Part shown: in pieces, positions 1-7,811 of the stretch
How positions within the stretch are numbered: position 1 is the first letter of the stretch
Layout of the letters: each line of letters begins with the position of its first letter
NCBI RefSeq assembly: GCF_017357825.1
Contig: NZ_CP046072.1
Coordinates: 1,984,001-2,048,000, forward strand
Direction of reading: 5' to 3'
Length of the DNA stretch: 64,000 nucleotides
DNA from: Sulfurimonas aquatica
GTDB taxonomy: Bacteria; Campylobacterota; Campylobacteria; Campylobacterales; Sulfurimonadaceae
Made by a program: the position numbers and the translations under genes
Notes under the pieces: generated by a model
The model's database searches: none
What the model was told of the DNA's origin: nothing
Seen by the model: the letters and a program-made list of their open reading frames with translations, nothing else

Positions 1-605
1 CTGTTAATGGCTATTTTGGAGCTACTTTAGATATGAAACCAGAAGTTGTTGATGCTTATGAAGCAGCCTATATTAGAAAATTTTCTGAGAGTTCAAACTT
101 CAAGTTAAACCTATTTTATCTAAGTAATTTAGATCAAATTAATGCACAAAACACAATGCGAACATTTATGAATAGTGGAGATAATGAGCTTTACGGTCTA
201 GAAACAGAGTTTAGAGCAAGTATACTAGAAGATGACTCCATATATCTAAACTACTCTTATGTAGATGGACATAATACACATGATAGCCTAGCTAACAGTG
301 CACATCATATGGCAAAAGCTTACTACATATATACTATTTCAGATAATCTCTCTGCTTCAACTATAGTAAAATATATCGGTGAAAAAGATAGAATTACTGT
401 AGATAATCGAGACAAACTTGATGAGTATTTCATAGCTGACTTAAGTGCTACATATAAGTACAAACCAAGTGATATACTCTTCTCTGTAAGTGTTAAAAAT
501 CTTTTTAATGAAAAGTACTATTTACCAGCACCGGAGAATACTTACCAAGGTGATTTTCAACAAGCAGGCAGAAGCTTTTTAGTTCGTGCTAGTAAAAGGT
601 TTTAA
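1..605 (+). CDS. TonB-dependent outer-membrane receptor, C-terminal part (5' truncated by window edge)
   Basis: The frame is open from base 3, so the gene begins upstream of the window and about 200 C-terminal residues are visible. They alternate short polar/aromatic strands and end with the closing barrel signature of TonB-dependent receptors: FSVSVKNLFNEKYYLP, then QAGRSFLVRASKRF with a terminal Phe, the usual signal for outer-membrane barrel assembly. Such receptors import iron complexes, cobalamin or other ligands using TonB energy; the ligand cannot be told without the plug domain. The stop lies directly before the start of a small exported protein and a c-di-GMP enzyme, which suggests one transcription unit linking ligand uptake to signalling. 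Confidence 0.85.
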   Translation, partial: VNGYFGATLDMKPEVVDAYEAAYIRKFSESSNFKLNLFYLSNLDQINAQNTMRTFMNSGDNELYGLETEFRASILEDDSIYLNYSYVDGHNTHDSLANSAHHMAKAYYIYTISDNLSASTIVKYIGEKDRITVDNRDKLDEYFIADLSATYKYKPSDILFSVSVKNLFNEKYYLPAPENTYQGDFQQAGRSFLVRASKRF

Positions 606-606
606 T

Positions 607-1137
607 ATGAAAACTTTACTTTTACTTCTCACACTAAGCTTACAAGTTTTTGCACTAGAGTACAACTCTCTAACTCTAAGAGCGCAGGCGGATATTTTTC
701 CTAAAATAATCCTCTTAGACAAAGCAATACAAGAAAAGGCCTCAAACGACAATATATTAACCCTAGCTATCATTCATTCAACAGATGAAAAAGATGATGC
801 ACTTAACTTTAAAAATATGATAGAAAAAAAGTTTAACGCTAAACTAGGTTCATATATTTTTCAGATAGTCTTACATAACTCTGATGAGTCACAACTAAGA
901 GATGCCTCTTCATACTACTTTTTAAGTCTAAAAGGTAGTAATAAACAAGAGATACTAAAAAAGGCAATGAGTACAAATAAGATATGCTTTAGTTATGATT
1001 CAAAAGATTTTACTAATCAGTCGCTTATTAGCTTGATTCTTAAAGAAAAAACATATATCTATCTAAATAAGTCGGCATTAACCCATTATGGTATAAAATT
1101 TGTTCCTATATTTTATAAGATAGTTAAGGCAAAATAG
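607..1137 (+). CDS. Small periplasmic protein, YfiR-like (DUF4154) candidate
   Basis: This 176-residue protein starts with a clear signal peptide (MKTLLLLLTLSLQVFA, cleavage near residue 16). I chose the ATG at 607, immediately after the preceding stop, over an in-frame ATG at 586, because only the later start puts the signal peptide at the N-terminus. The mature part alternates alpha/beta segments and ends with a strand-turn pattern (TYIYLNKSALTHYGIKFVPIFYKIVK) like the end of YfiR-type proteins. In the YfiBNR family the periplasmic protein restrains a membrane diguanylate cyclase; here the next gene is a membrane GGDEF-EAL protein whose start overlaps this stop by one base. Assignment to the family is inference from fold pattern and context; the sequence is too divergent to be certain. 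Confidence 0.5.
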   Translation: MKTLLLLLTLSLQVFALEYNSLTLRAQADIFPKIILLDKAIQEKASNDNILTLAIIHSTDEKDDALNFKNMIEKKFNAKLGSYIFQIVLHNSDESQLRDASSYYFLSLKGSNKQEILKKAMSTNKICFSYDSKDFTNQSLISLILKEKTYIYLNKSALTHYGIKFVPIFYKIVKAK

Positions 1138-3365
1138 TGCAAAAAATCTCTCTAACTCTGAAGATAACGCTATCATTTATTACCGTGATAGTCCCTTCAA
1201 TTTTCTTCTTGTATTTTGTTTTCTACAATCTATTTTATGAAAAAATGCTAGATTCTGAAAAACAAAAAGCAACTCTAATAGCGCAAACAATAGAGCCAAT
1301 GATAGGAATGAATTACTACCTCGGGCTTAATGATGAGATTATAAACCTTAGAGAGCAGACAACAAAGCACCCCTTAGTCCATGACATATGTATAACATTA
1401 GAGTCCGATAAAATATGTGAAGAACCAAAGCTCTCAGACAATATATTAAATGTTTCTTACCCTGTAAAGCACCCTGTAACTAGCAAAAAGATAGGCTATA
1501 TCAATATAGAGTATAAACTTGATGAATTTAATCAAGCGTTCAGAGATATTCAATCAACTATTATCAACTCTCTAGCACTTCTTGGTATAGTCTTTTTAAT
1601 TTTTGGTCTACTCATACAAAAACTACTTGCACCCCTTGGCGAAATTGCTAAAAGAGTAAAGGGCTATAAACCAGGTGAAAATATAGACTTCTCCCATGTT
1701 AGAACAGAACCAGAAACAAAAGAAATAATTACAGCCTTTGGAAGAATGCTCAACAACATTAAAGAGCATAATATGCTCCTAGAGCGATATAAATATGCTG
1801 TTGATGAGAGTGCGCTTGTTAGTAAAACCGATTTAGATGGAAATATTACTTATGTAAATGATGAGTTTGTAAAAAGCTCTGGCTTTACAAGGTCAGAACT
1901 ACTCGGAAAGAATCACAATATCACTCGTCATCCTGACATGAAAGATGAGACATTCAAACAGATGTGGTCTCTACTTAAAAATAAAAAAGCTTGGAAAGGC
2001 ATCATAAAAAATAGAAATAAAGATGGCTCAGAGTATTATGTAAAATCAATAATCCTGCCACTTTTTGATGAAAATATGAACTCCGTAGAGTACATGAGTA
2101 TTCGTACTGATATTACAACCATCATCAAACAACAAGAGCAGATAGCTAGACAAACTACAGACCTCATTACAGGACTTCCAAACAGAGTAAAACTTGAAGA
2201 GGATATTAAAAACCTAAAGCACCCAAAACTTGCACTCATTGCCCTTGATAACTTTAATGTTATTGAGGACTATTACGGTTATGACATTGGGAACAAAACA
2301 CTTAAAGACACAGCATCTATGCTTACATCATACATACAAAATAGTGATATAAATATCTATAAACTCTCATCTGGACAGTTTGGCGTTTTAGTTGGAGAGA
2401 GTACGGAAGTAGATATATTTAGCGCATTTTGTAAAAACATCCTACAAAAGATTGATGACTATATAGTTCATGTAGAAGATGAATCATTTAACATTCATGC
2501 AACTGCTGGCATGACATATATAAAAGAGAATGCCTTTGCAAATGCTTCTTTAGCACTTCTTCATGCCCAAAGCACCAAAAAAGACTCTGTGATTTATGAG
2601 GATGCCAACCATATTATAGAATCTTATGAAAACAACCTTCAGTGGACAAAAAATATTAAGCATGCTCTCAAAGAGGATAGAATTGCAGTATTTGTACAAC
2701 CTATCTTTAAAGTAGGTGCAAAAGAGGCGAATAAATATGAGTGTTTAGTAAGAATGGTAGGTGAAGATGGCAAGATTATATCTCCATTTTTCTTCCTTGA
2801 CATTGCTAAAAAGTCTAAACTCTATCTTGAGATTACAAAAAAAGTTATCGAGAAATCATTTGCTGTCTTTTCTCAACTTGAAGGTAAAACTTTCTCTATC
2901 AACCTCTCTGTAGAAGATTTACTAAATAAAGAGAGCATGGAGTTTTTAATAGAGTATATCAATAAATTCAAGCTAGCAGATCAGCTTATTCTTGAGATAG
3001 TAGAATCTGAGGGAATAGATAACTTTGAAGAGGTTATTTCTGTTATAGCTGAGCTAAAGGCACTGGGTTGTCGAATCTCAATTGATGATTTTGGTACAGG
3101 TTATTCAAACTTTGCATATTTGATGCAGCTTAATGTTGATTATATCAAAATAGACGGTTCTCTTATAAAAGATATAGACCATGATAAAAATAGTCAAATC
3201 ATCTCTAAAACTATTGTAGATTTTGCACAACAACTAGAGATGAAGACGGTTGCTGAATTTATTCATAACAAAGAAGTAATGGAGTACGTTCAAGAGATGG
3301 GTGTTGACTATCTCCAAGGTTTCCACCTTGGTGAACCAGAGCCTATAGAGAATCTTTTGGGGTAA
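1137..3365 (+). CDS. Membrane HAMP-PAS-GGDEF-EAL cyclic-di-GMP phosphodiesterase
   Basis: The 742-residue protein uses a GTG start that shares one base with the previous TAG. Order of parts: transmembrane segment about 8-30, periplasmic region to about 140, second transmembrane segment about 145-165, HAMP, PAS (about 220-330, DLDGNITYVNDEF), GGDEF (about 340-490) and EAL (about 500-740). The GGDEF signature is degenerate (SSGQFG), so it is probably not a cyclase. The EAL domain reads ECL at the signature but keeps the expected metal and catalytic residues: the Glu, INLS, EIVES, DDFGTGYSN, KIDGS, AEF and YLQGF. It therefore probably hydrolyses c-di-GMP, with the degenerate GGDEF possibly sensing GTP. 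The upstream receptor and small periplasmic protein are likely its input. Confidence 0.88.
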   Translation: MQKISLTLKITLSFITVIVPSIFFLYFVFYNLFYEKMLDSEKQKATLIAQTIEPMIGMNYYLGLNDEIINLREQTTKHPLVHDICITLESDKICEEPKLSDNILNVSYPVKHPVTSKKIGYINIEYKLDEFNQAFRDIQSTIINSLALLGIVFLIFGLLIQKLLAPLGEIAKRVKGYKPGENIDFSHVRTEPETKEIITAFGRMLNNIKEHNMLLERYKYAVDESALVSKTDLDGNITYVNDEFVKSSGFTRSELLGKNHNITRHPDMKDETFKQMWSLLKNKKAWKGIIKNRNKDGSEYYVKSIILPLFDENMNSVEYMSIRTDITTIIKQQEQIARQTTDLITGLPNRVKLEEDIKNLKHPKLALIALDNFNVIEDYYGYDIGNKTLKDTASMLTSYIQNSDINIYKLSSGQFGVLVGESTEVDIFSAFCKNILQKIDDYIVHVEDESFNIHATAGMTYIKENAFANASLALLHAQSTKKDSVIYEDANHIIESYENNLQWTKNIKHALKEDRIAVFVQPIFKVGAKEANKYECLVRMVGEDGKIISPFFFLDIAKKSKLYLEITKKVIEKSFAVFSQLEGKTFSINLSVEDLLNKESMEFLIEYINKFKLADQLILEIVESEGIDNFEEVISVIAELKALGCRISIDDFGTGYSNFAYLMQLNVDYIKIDGSLIKDIDHDKNSQIISKTIVDFAQQLEMKTVAEFIHNKEVMEYVQEMGVDYLQGFHLGEPEPIENLLG

Positions 3366-3636
3366 GGGACTCCCCTCTCTCCTCTTCTATCTTTGCTTTT
3401 GTCTGGGCCATTTTAATTCTAATCTCATCGATTATTATGGGTGAGACATTATCATCTTTAAGCCATTTAACTTCATCAACATTCCCACCATAGTCTTGTG
3501 AGAGTTCTAACATCTTTACTTCAAACACATCTAAATCTTCACATAACTCCACTCTACCATCAACTGTATCTTTAAGCTCAATAAACCAGCTATTAGTGTT
3601 GTCTACTTTTATAGTTGCTTCAAAGATTACACTCAT
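3343..3636 (-). CDS. Conserved small protein at the end of the nap operon
   Basis: This 97-residue acidic protein has no signal peptide or membrane segment and no family that I recognise. It is mostly charged and predicted mixed alpha/beta, with a helical, charged C-terminus (DEIRIKMAQTKAKIEEERGE). Its ATG overlaps the napD stop by four bases (ATGA), so it is translationally coupled to the nap cluster and may assist Nap assembly or maturation. That role is an inference from position only. Its 3' end overlaps the convergent GGDEF-EAL gene by 23 bp. Confidence 0.6.
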   Translation of the reverse strand: MSVIFEATIKVDNTNSWFIELKDTVDGRVELCEDLDVFEVKMLELSQDYGGNVDEVKWLKDDNVSPIIIDEIRIKMAQTKAKIEEERGESLTPKDSL

Positions 3637-4025
3637 ACTCTATTCTTTGTGTCGTCAAAAGTTTTAGCAAATCCCTCTAAGTTTTTCTTCTTCAAGTCAC
3701 CATTATAGATAATATCTTCAGGCTTAAGGTCATCATCATAAAGCATTTTAGGCACTACATCTGCATTTTTGAGTACTTCCATATGCTCATCTAGTTCATC
3801 TTCGCTATAAGCCATCTGCATGTCAGCAGCGATTACATGAGGGATAGCTTCTATAACATGCAGTTTTTCTAACTCTTCAGAGACACCTTCTCCCTCAATA
3901 GTAATAATAATACGACCTTTTTCATCATGAAGATGATAATCACATGCTTCACATGCTTTTAAACTAGCGACAACTTCTTCTACAAACTTTGGTAATGTTT
4001 GAACTACTATACTTGATATATTCAT
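3633..4025 (-). CDS. napD: NapD, NapA-specific Tat-signal chaperone
   Basis: NapD proteins are cytoplasmic chaperones that bind the twin-arginine signal of NapA and delay export until the molybdenum cofactor is in. The 130-residue product opens with the family pattern MNISSIVVQTLPKFVEEV followed by ACDYHLHDEKGRIIITIEG, the ferredoxin-like fold seen in NapD. It is longer than the enterobacterial protein (about 87 residues): residues 80-130 form an acidic extension typical of the phylum's version. It follows napL after 27 bp, and its stop overlaps the next small gene. Confidence 0.85.
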   Translation of the reverse strand: MNISSIVVQTLPKFVEEVVASLKACEACDYHLHDEKGRIIITIEGEGVSEELEKLHVIEAIPHVIAADMQMAYSEDELDEHMEVLKNADVVPKMLYDDDLKPEDIIYNGDLKKKNLEGFAKTFDDTKNRV

Positions 4026-4052
4026 ATTAATCCTTATAACTCATCTATTATA

Positions 4053-5000
4053 TTATTTTACTTTAAATAGGTTTATCACTCTAGCATCACTCGCAACTAA
4101 AAATTCACTCTCATTTAAAAAGAGGATTTTATTTAATGTCATTGTATTACCAGTAAATATACCTATCTCTTTTTTACTCACAGTATCAAAGAGTGTTACA
4201 TTATTATTTTCATCACTTGCATATGCAACTGTAACTCCACTAGGAGAGAGCCCCACACTATAAATTAAAAAAGAAGAAGTTTTATAGTACTCTATAAAAT
4301 TTTCTACATCATATATTACAACTCGTCTATCTTGTCCAGCTGTTGCTATGATACCATTTTTATAATCAACTTGAAAAACATTATCAAGGTTTTGTCCACT
4401 TAATCGCTCTATTAAAACACCAGTGTTAGTGTTTAATATTTTCAATTCTCCACTCTCATCAGCTACAACAACTCTATCTCTACTCTCATTTAAAACAAAG
4501 TCTGAAAACTTTGACTGAGAAACCTGCACTCTCCAGTTAACGCTCTTTTTTTCTATATTAAAAGATATTATCTCATTACTTAAAAGTCCTAAAATAAGGT
4601 TTTTCTCATCTAAAAACTTCACTTCAGAGATATACATCTCATCATTTTTAGATATTAAAAGCTTTAGTTTTTCATCTTTAACTATATGAACTCTACGAAA
4701 ACCTTTATCTGATTGAGATAAGAGTACTACACTCCCATTTAAAACATCTAAAGAGTAAACTTTTGAGTCGCTCTTTTGGCCCATAAAATTTACTATTTTT
4801 GGAACTTCAATCTTGTTAATTTTTTGTGCAGTTTTTAAATCAAAAATATCTACACAACTTAATTTAGTAGCTGCATATAACTTCTCTTTCGTAATATGTA
4901 TATCAACAACAGGTCCACTCGCTTCAAACTTTAAAACTGGCTCGTTTTGTAAAGAGAAAAGATAGCATGACAATGAGAGTAAGATTAAAAATATTTTCAT
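4053..5000 (-). CDS. napL: NapL, periplasmic WD40-like protein of the nap cluster
   Basis: NapL is a nap component peculiar to Campylobacterota, with an exported beta-propeller and no enzyme activity known to me. The start at 5000 gives a signal peptide (MKIFLILLSLSCYLFS) and overlaps the napF stop as ATGA; an in-frame ATG at 5036 would bury the signal, so I rejected it. The body shows repeated WD-like blades, for example GIIATAGQDRRVVIYDVE and VAYASDENNNVTLFDT. The protein has 315 residues, normal for the family. Its exact role in nitrate reduction is unsettled; a scaffolding role for Nap is inference. Confidence 0.82.
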   Translation of the reverse strand: MKIFLILLSLSCYLFSLQNEPVLKFEASGPVVDIHITKEKLYAATKLSCVDIFDLKTAQKINKIEVPKIVNFMGQKSDSKVYSLDVLNGSVVLLSQSDKGFRRVHIVKDEKLKLLISKNDEMYISEVKFLDEKNLILGLLSNEIISFNIEKKSVNWRVQVSQSKFSDFVLNESRDRVVVADESGELKILNTNTGVLIERLSGQNLDNVFQVDYKNGIIATAGQDRRVVIYDVENFIEYYKTSSFLIYSVGLSPSGVTVAYASDENNNVTLFDTVSKKEIGIFTGNTMTLNKILFLNESEFLVASDARVINLFKVK

Positions 5001-5491
5001 GCTAGTGCCACGATTTCTATTGAAGATGCTGGACATCTACTTATACAGAATCCACATGATGTGCATTTTGAATCATCTATCACAGGTTTAAAAAGCCCCT
5101 GAAACACTATGGCATTTTCTAAACAGGGGTCCTTACATGAAAAGCACATTACATTCTCCCATGAGAGACATGATGATACAGATATATTTATACCTACATC
5201 AACATTTTTTTTATTTTCCACTTCTAAAACACCAAACTCACAGGCTATAGCACACTCATCACAAAAAGTACAACCACTTGATTCAAAACTTAGATATGGC
5301 GTTTGATCATCAGCTATTTTTATAATCTCTTCTTCACAAACACTTACACATTTAGCATCACAGTTTTGACACTCTGATGTAAATAGCATTTCATCATTGT
5401 TGTATGGTGGCCTAATGATAATTTCTGACTCTGCTGTTGTGCTACTTGGTAGACCAGAAGTCAGAGAACCAAAAAGTTCTCTTCTATTCAT
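4997..5491 (-). CDS. napF: NapF, ferredoxin-type iron-sulfur protein
   Basis: The 164-residue cytoplasmic protein carries several 4Fe-4S cysteine clusters: CQNCDAKCVSVC, CTFCDECAIACE, a CMFSC-like segment reading CFSCKDPC, and CTSCGFCISRCP near the C-terminus. NapF is thought to take part in cofactor assembly or activation of NapA before export. The N-terminal MNRRELFGSL resembles a vestigial twin-arginine start, as in other NapF proteins. It lies 3 bp after napB and its stop overlaps napL, so the reading order B-F-L is tightly coupled. Confidence 0.9.
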   Translation of the reverse strand: MNRRELFGSLTSGLPSSTTAESEIIIRPPYNNDEMLFTSECQNCDAKCVSVCEEEIIKIADDQTPYLSFESSGCTFCDECAIACEFGVLEVENKKNVDVGINISVSSCLSWENVMCFSCKDPCLENAIVFQGLFKPVIDDSKCTSCGFCISRCPASSIEIVALA

Positions 5492-5494
5492 ACT

Positions 5495-6205
5495 TTAGTG
5501 ACCAGAACCTTTTAAATGTCCAGCTGCAGAATCAGAGTTATCAAGGTCATCTTCAGTTAAACGTGAATCTTCTCCAACAGTATTTAGATCATCTAAAACA
5601 ACTTCGTCCCAACTAGACTTAAACTCTCCACCATCCTTAGTAAAGTTTGCTTCAAAAAGATTCTCTACACTTGGATTACCTTGTGATTGAGGAGCATGAC
5701 ACTGAGAACAGTTAAAACGTGCTTGAGATAAGTGGGTTAACTTCTTAACATCTGTTTCATTTTTAGTGTTATCTATAGACTTTTTAAACTTAACGCCATC
5801 ACAAATATGACGTGGACGCATATCTAAATAGTGAGAAGGTGGAATCGGTGTTGCACCCATAGCAGGAGCAATATCTGGTGCATGACAACCTACACAAGCA
5901 TTGTAATCAGCTGTGATAGGTAAAAAGTCACTTACATCATGAGGAATCATCGGTGGAGCATCTTGATATGCTCTTTTGATTTTTGTACTTGTTCCAGGCT
6001 GAGCACTTCTATATGAAGTTTTAGATGCTAGTGTGTCATCTTCAGCATATATATCTGTCTTTCTTAATCCAAGTGATTCTTCAGAAACAGATGCAACAGC
6101 TTTTGCCTCAGTTACAACCTCAGCTGGAGTAGCACTTCCACCACAACCTACAAGTATAAGTGTAGCAGTTACTAAACCCAATGTTATTTTGTTTATTAAT
6201 TTCAT
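5495..6205 (-). CDS. napB: NapB, dihaem cytochrome c subunit of periplasmic nitrate reductase
   Basis: NapB passes electrons from the quinol-oxidising NapGH branch to NapA in the periplasm. Two haem-binding motifs, CVGCH and CSQCH, are visible in the middle and C-terminal thirds, with extra histidines (SHYLDMRPRH) available as axial ligands. The signal region ends in LILVGCGG, a lipobox-like sequence, so this NapB may be lipid anchored rather than soluble; that is inference. At 236 residues it is longer than the usual 150-200, because of a linker before the first haem and an acidic tail. It sits 2 bp after napH. Confidence 0.92.
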   Translation of the reverse strand: MKLINKITLGLVTATLILVGCGGSATPAEVVTEAKAVASVSEESLGLRKTDIYAEDDTLASKTSYRSAQPGTSTKIKRAYQDAPPMIPHDVSDFLPITADYNACVGCHAPDIAPAMGATPIPPSHYLDMRPRHICDGVKFKKSIDNTKNETDVKKLTHLSQARFNCSQCHAPQSQGNPSVENLFEANFTKDGGEFKSSWDEVVLDDLNTVGEDSRLTEDDLDNSDSAAGHLKGSGH

Positions 6206-6207
6206 CT

Positions 6208-7008
6208 CTAACTCCTATTTTTGTTAATATAACTTCGTATAGAAAAGTTTAGTGCATCATCGTTACACACTTCTATACATCGTGCACAGTTTGTACATGC
6301 ACCCATTTCAACTGTCTCGGATGACTTTCCAACCATAAACAGAACCTCTTTTTCAGGACAAACGACCTTGCACTCCATACACTCTGTACACTTCTGAGTG
6401 TTATGAGCCACTCTGATTAAAGAATACTTACCTATGAGTGAGTAAAATCCACCGAGTGGACAGACATAACCACACCATCCATTTTCATGAACTAACAGAT
6501 CAAAGAAAAAGATAATAAGTACTACACTAAGTCCAAATCCCATACCAAAGATTAAACCTCTGTGGAGTATAGAGATAGGACTAATGAGCTCAAATGCCGT
6601 TAGTCCCATCAAAAATGATAAGAGTAAACTAAGTCCAAGTACCCAATATCTTATATTTCTACTCATATATACACGTTTTTGAATAGCCGAAATACCTAAC
6701 TTTCGTCTGAGTAAATTTGCAGCATCCGTAACTATATTTATAGGACAGACCCATGAGCAAAACATACGCCCACCAATAAGAGCATAAAATATAGTGATAA
6801 TCAATGCCCCAATAAATATATCCATAGTAATTATAGAACCTGCAACAAACATCTGAAGAACGGCAAATGGGTCACTTAAAGGAACTGTGCCTAAAAGTAA
6901 AGACGAGCTCAAGTTCCCTTCTAGAATCTTAACTCCCCAAATATTTGCCGCCATATACAAAAGTATTATTGATACTTGCGTGATTCTTCTACTTATTAAA
7001 TATCTCAT
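6208..7008 (-). CDS. napH: NapH, membrane quinol-oxidising iron-sulfur protein
   Basis: NapH is the membrane partner of NapG; together they draw electrons from menaquinol, replacing NapC, which is absent here. The 266 residues hold about four to five hydrophobic segments, two CxxxCP motifs at membrane boundaries (CSWVCP and CGYVCP) and two C-terminal 4Fe-4S ferredoxin motifs (CTECMECKVVCP and CTNCARCIEVCN) facing the cytoplasm. Its ATG overlaps the napG stop by four bases. Length and architecture are normal for the family. Confidence 0.93.
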   Translation of the reverse strand: MRYLISRRITQVSIILLYMAANIWGVKILEGNLSSSLLLGTVPLSDPFAVLQMFVAGSIITMDIFIGALIITIFYALIGGRMFCSWVCPINIVTDAANLLRRKLGISAIQKRVYMSRNIRYWVLGLSLLLSFLMGLTAFELISPISILHRGLIFGMGFGLSVVLIIFFFDLLVHENGWCGYVCPLGGFYSLIGKYSLIRVAHNTQKCTECMECKVVCPEKEVLFMVGKSSETVEMGACTNCARCIEVCNDDALNFSIRSYINKNRS

Positions 7009-7796
7009 TCGAAAAGTCCTGAGCTATCATTCAAACTATCAACAGCACTTCTTTTACTAATCTCAGTCTGCGTTATACCACCCCGAGCATTTTTAACTCT
7101 CTCTTGGTCTTTTTTATCCCAACCTTTAACATAGTGATCACCAGCTCTACCCATAACGACTTCTCTTGGAAGAACCGTTATAGAAGCTTTTTCAGTTATA
7201 CAAGCGTTCTCACACATTCCACAACCAGTACATATATCTGGGACAACAACAGGTTTCAGATAAGCATGTTTTCCAGTACGTTCATTTCTTGCATACTCTA
7301 AAACTATAGCCTGATCTAAAAGTGGACAAGCACGATAGCAAGCATCACACTGAATTCCCCAAAAAGCTATACAAGCATAAGGATCAACAACTGCAACACC
7401 CATCTGAGCAAGATTTATATCTAATACACCATCTGTAGTAACACTAGCAACATCCAGTGCTCCACTTGGACATACAGGAACACAAGGAATATCAGGACAC
7501 ATATAACAAGGTGTCTCTCTAGCCTCAAAAAATGGAGTCCCCATAGGTTTTTTATCTCCCGGAGCTGCAAGTTTTAGCGTTTCATATGGACAAGCAGATA
7601 CACACAGACCACACTTTATACATGTCTTTAAAAAGTCTATCTCATCTAGGGCACCAGGCGGACGCAAAAGTAAAGATGCATGCACAGACTCTTCTAGGAC
7701 AGAACTCCATACAAGAGCCCCAATACCAGCAAGACCCGCAGCTCTTGCCATTCCTAAAATAAATTTGCGTCTATCGCTCATCATACTTTTTTGCAT
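7005..7796 (-). CDS. napG: NapG, Tat-exported ferredoxin-type subunit
   Basis: The N-terminus has a twin-arginine signal, SDRRKFILG followed by a hydrophobic stretch, so the protein is exported folded. Four 4Fe-4S cysteine groups are visible: CIKCGLCVSACP, CYMCPDIPCVPVCP, CIAFWGIQCDACYRACP and CTGCGMCENACI. NapG sits on the periplasmic face and relays electrons from NapH towards NapB/NapA. The chosen ATG has a GAAG purine stretch a few bases upstream; Met codons at residues 5 and 6 are possible alternatives that keep the Tat motif. The gene follows napA after 15 bp. Confidence 0.93.
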   Translation of the reverse strand: MQKSMMSDRRKFILGMARAAGLAGIGALVWSSVLEESVHASLLLRPPGALDEIDFLKTCIKCGLCVSACPYETLKLAAPGDKKPMGTPFFEARETPCYMCPDIPCVPVCPSGALDVASVTTDGVLDINLAQMGVAVVDPYACIAFWGIQCDACYRACPLLDQAIVLEYARNERTGKHAYLKPVVVPDICTGCGMCENACITEKASITVLPREVVMGRAGDHYVKGWDKKDQERVKNARGGITQTEISKRSAVDSLNDSSGLFE

Positions 7797-7811
7797 CTTT
7801 TACTTCTTCAA

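Noticed and set aside
586-606. Upstream start for the YfiR-like gene
   Set aside because: It would overlap the receptor gene and put seven residues before the signal peptide; the ATG at 607 is better.
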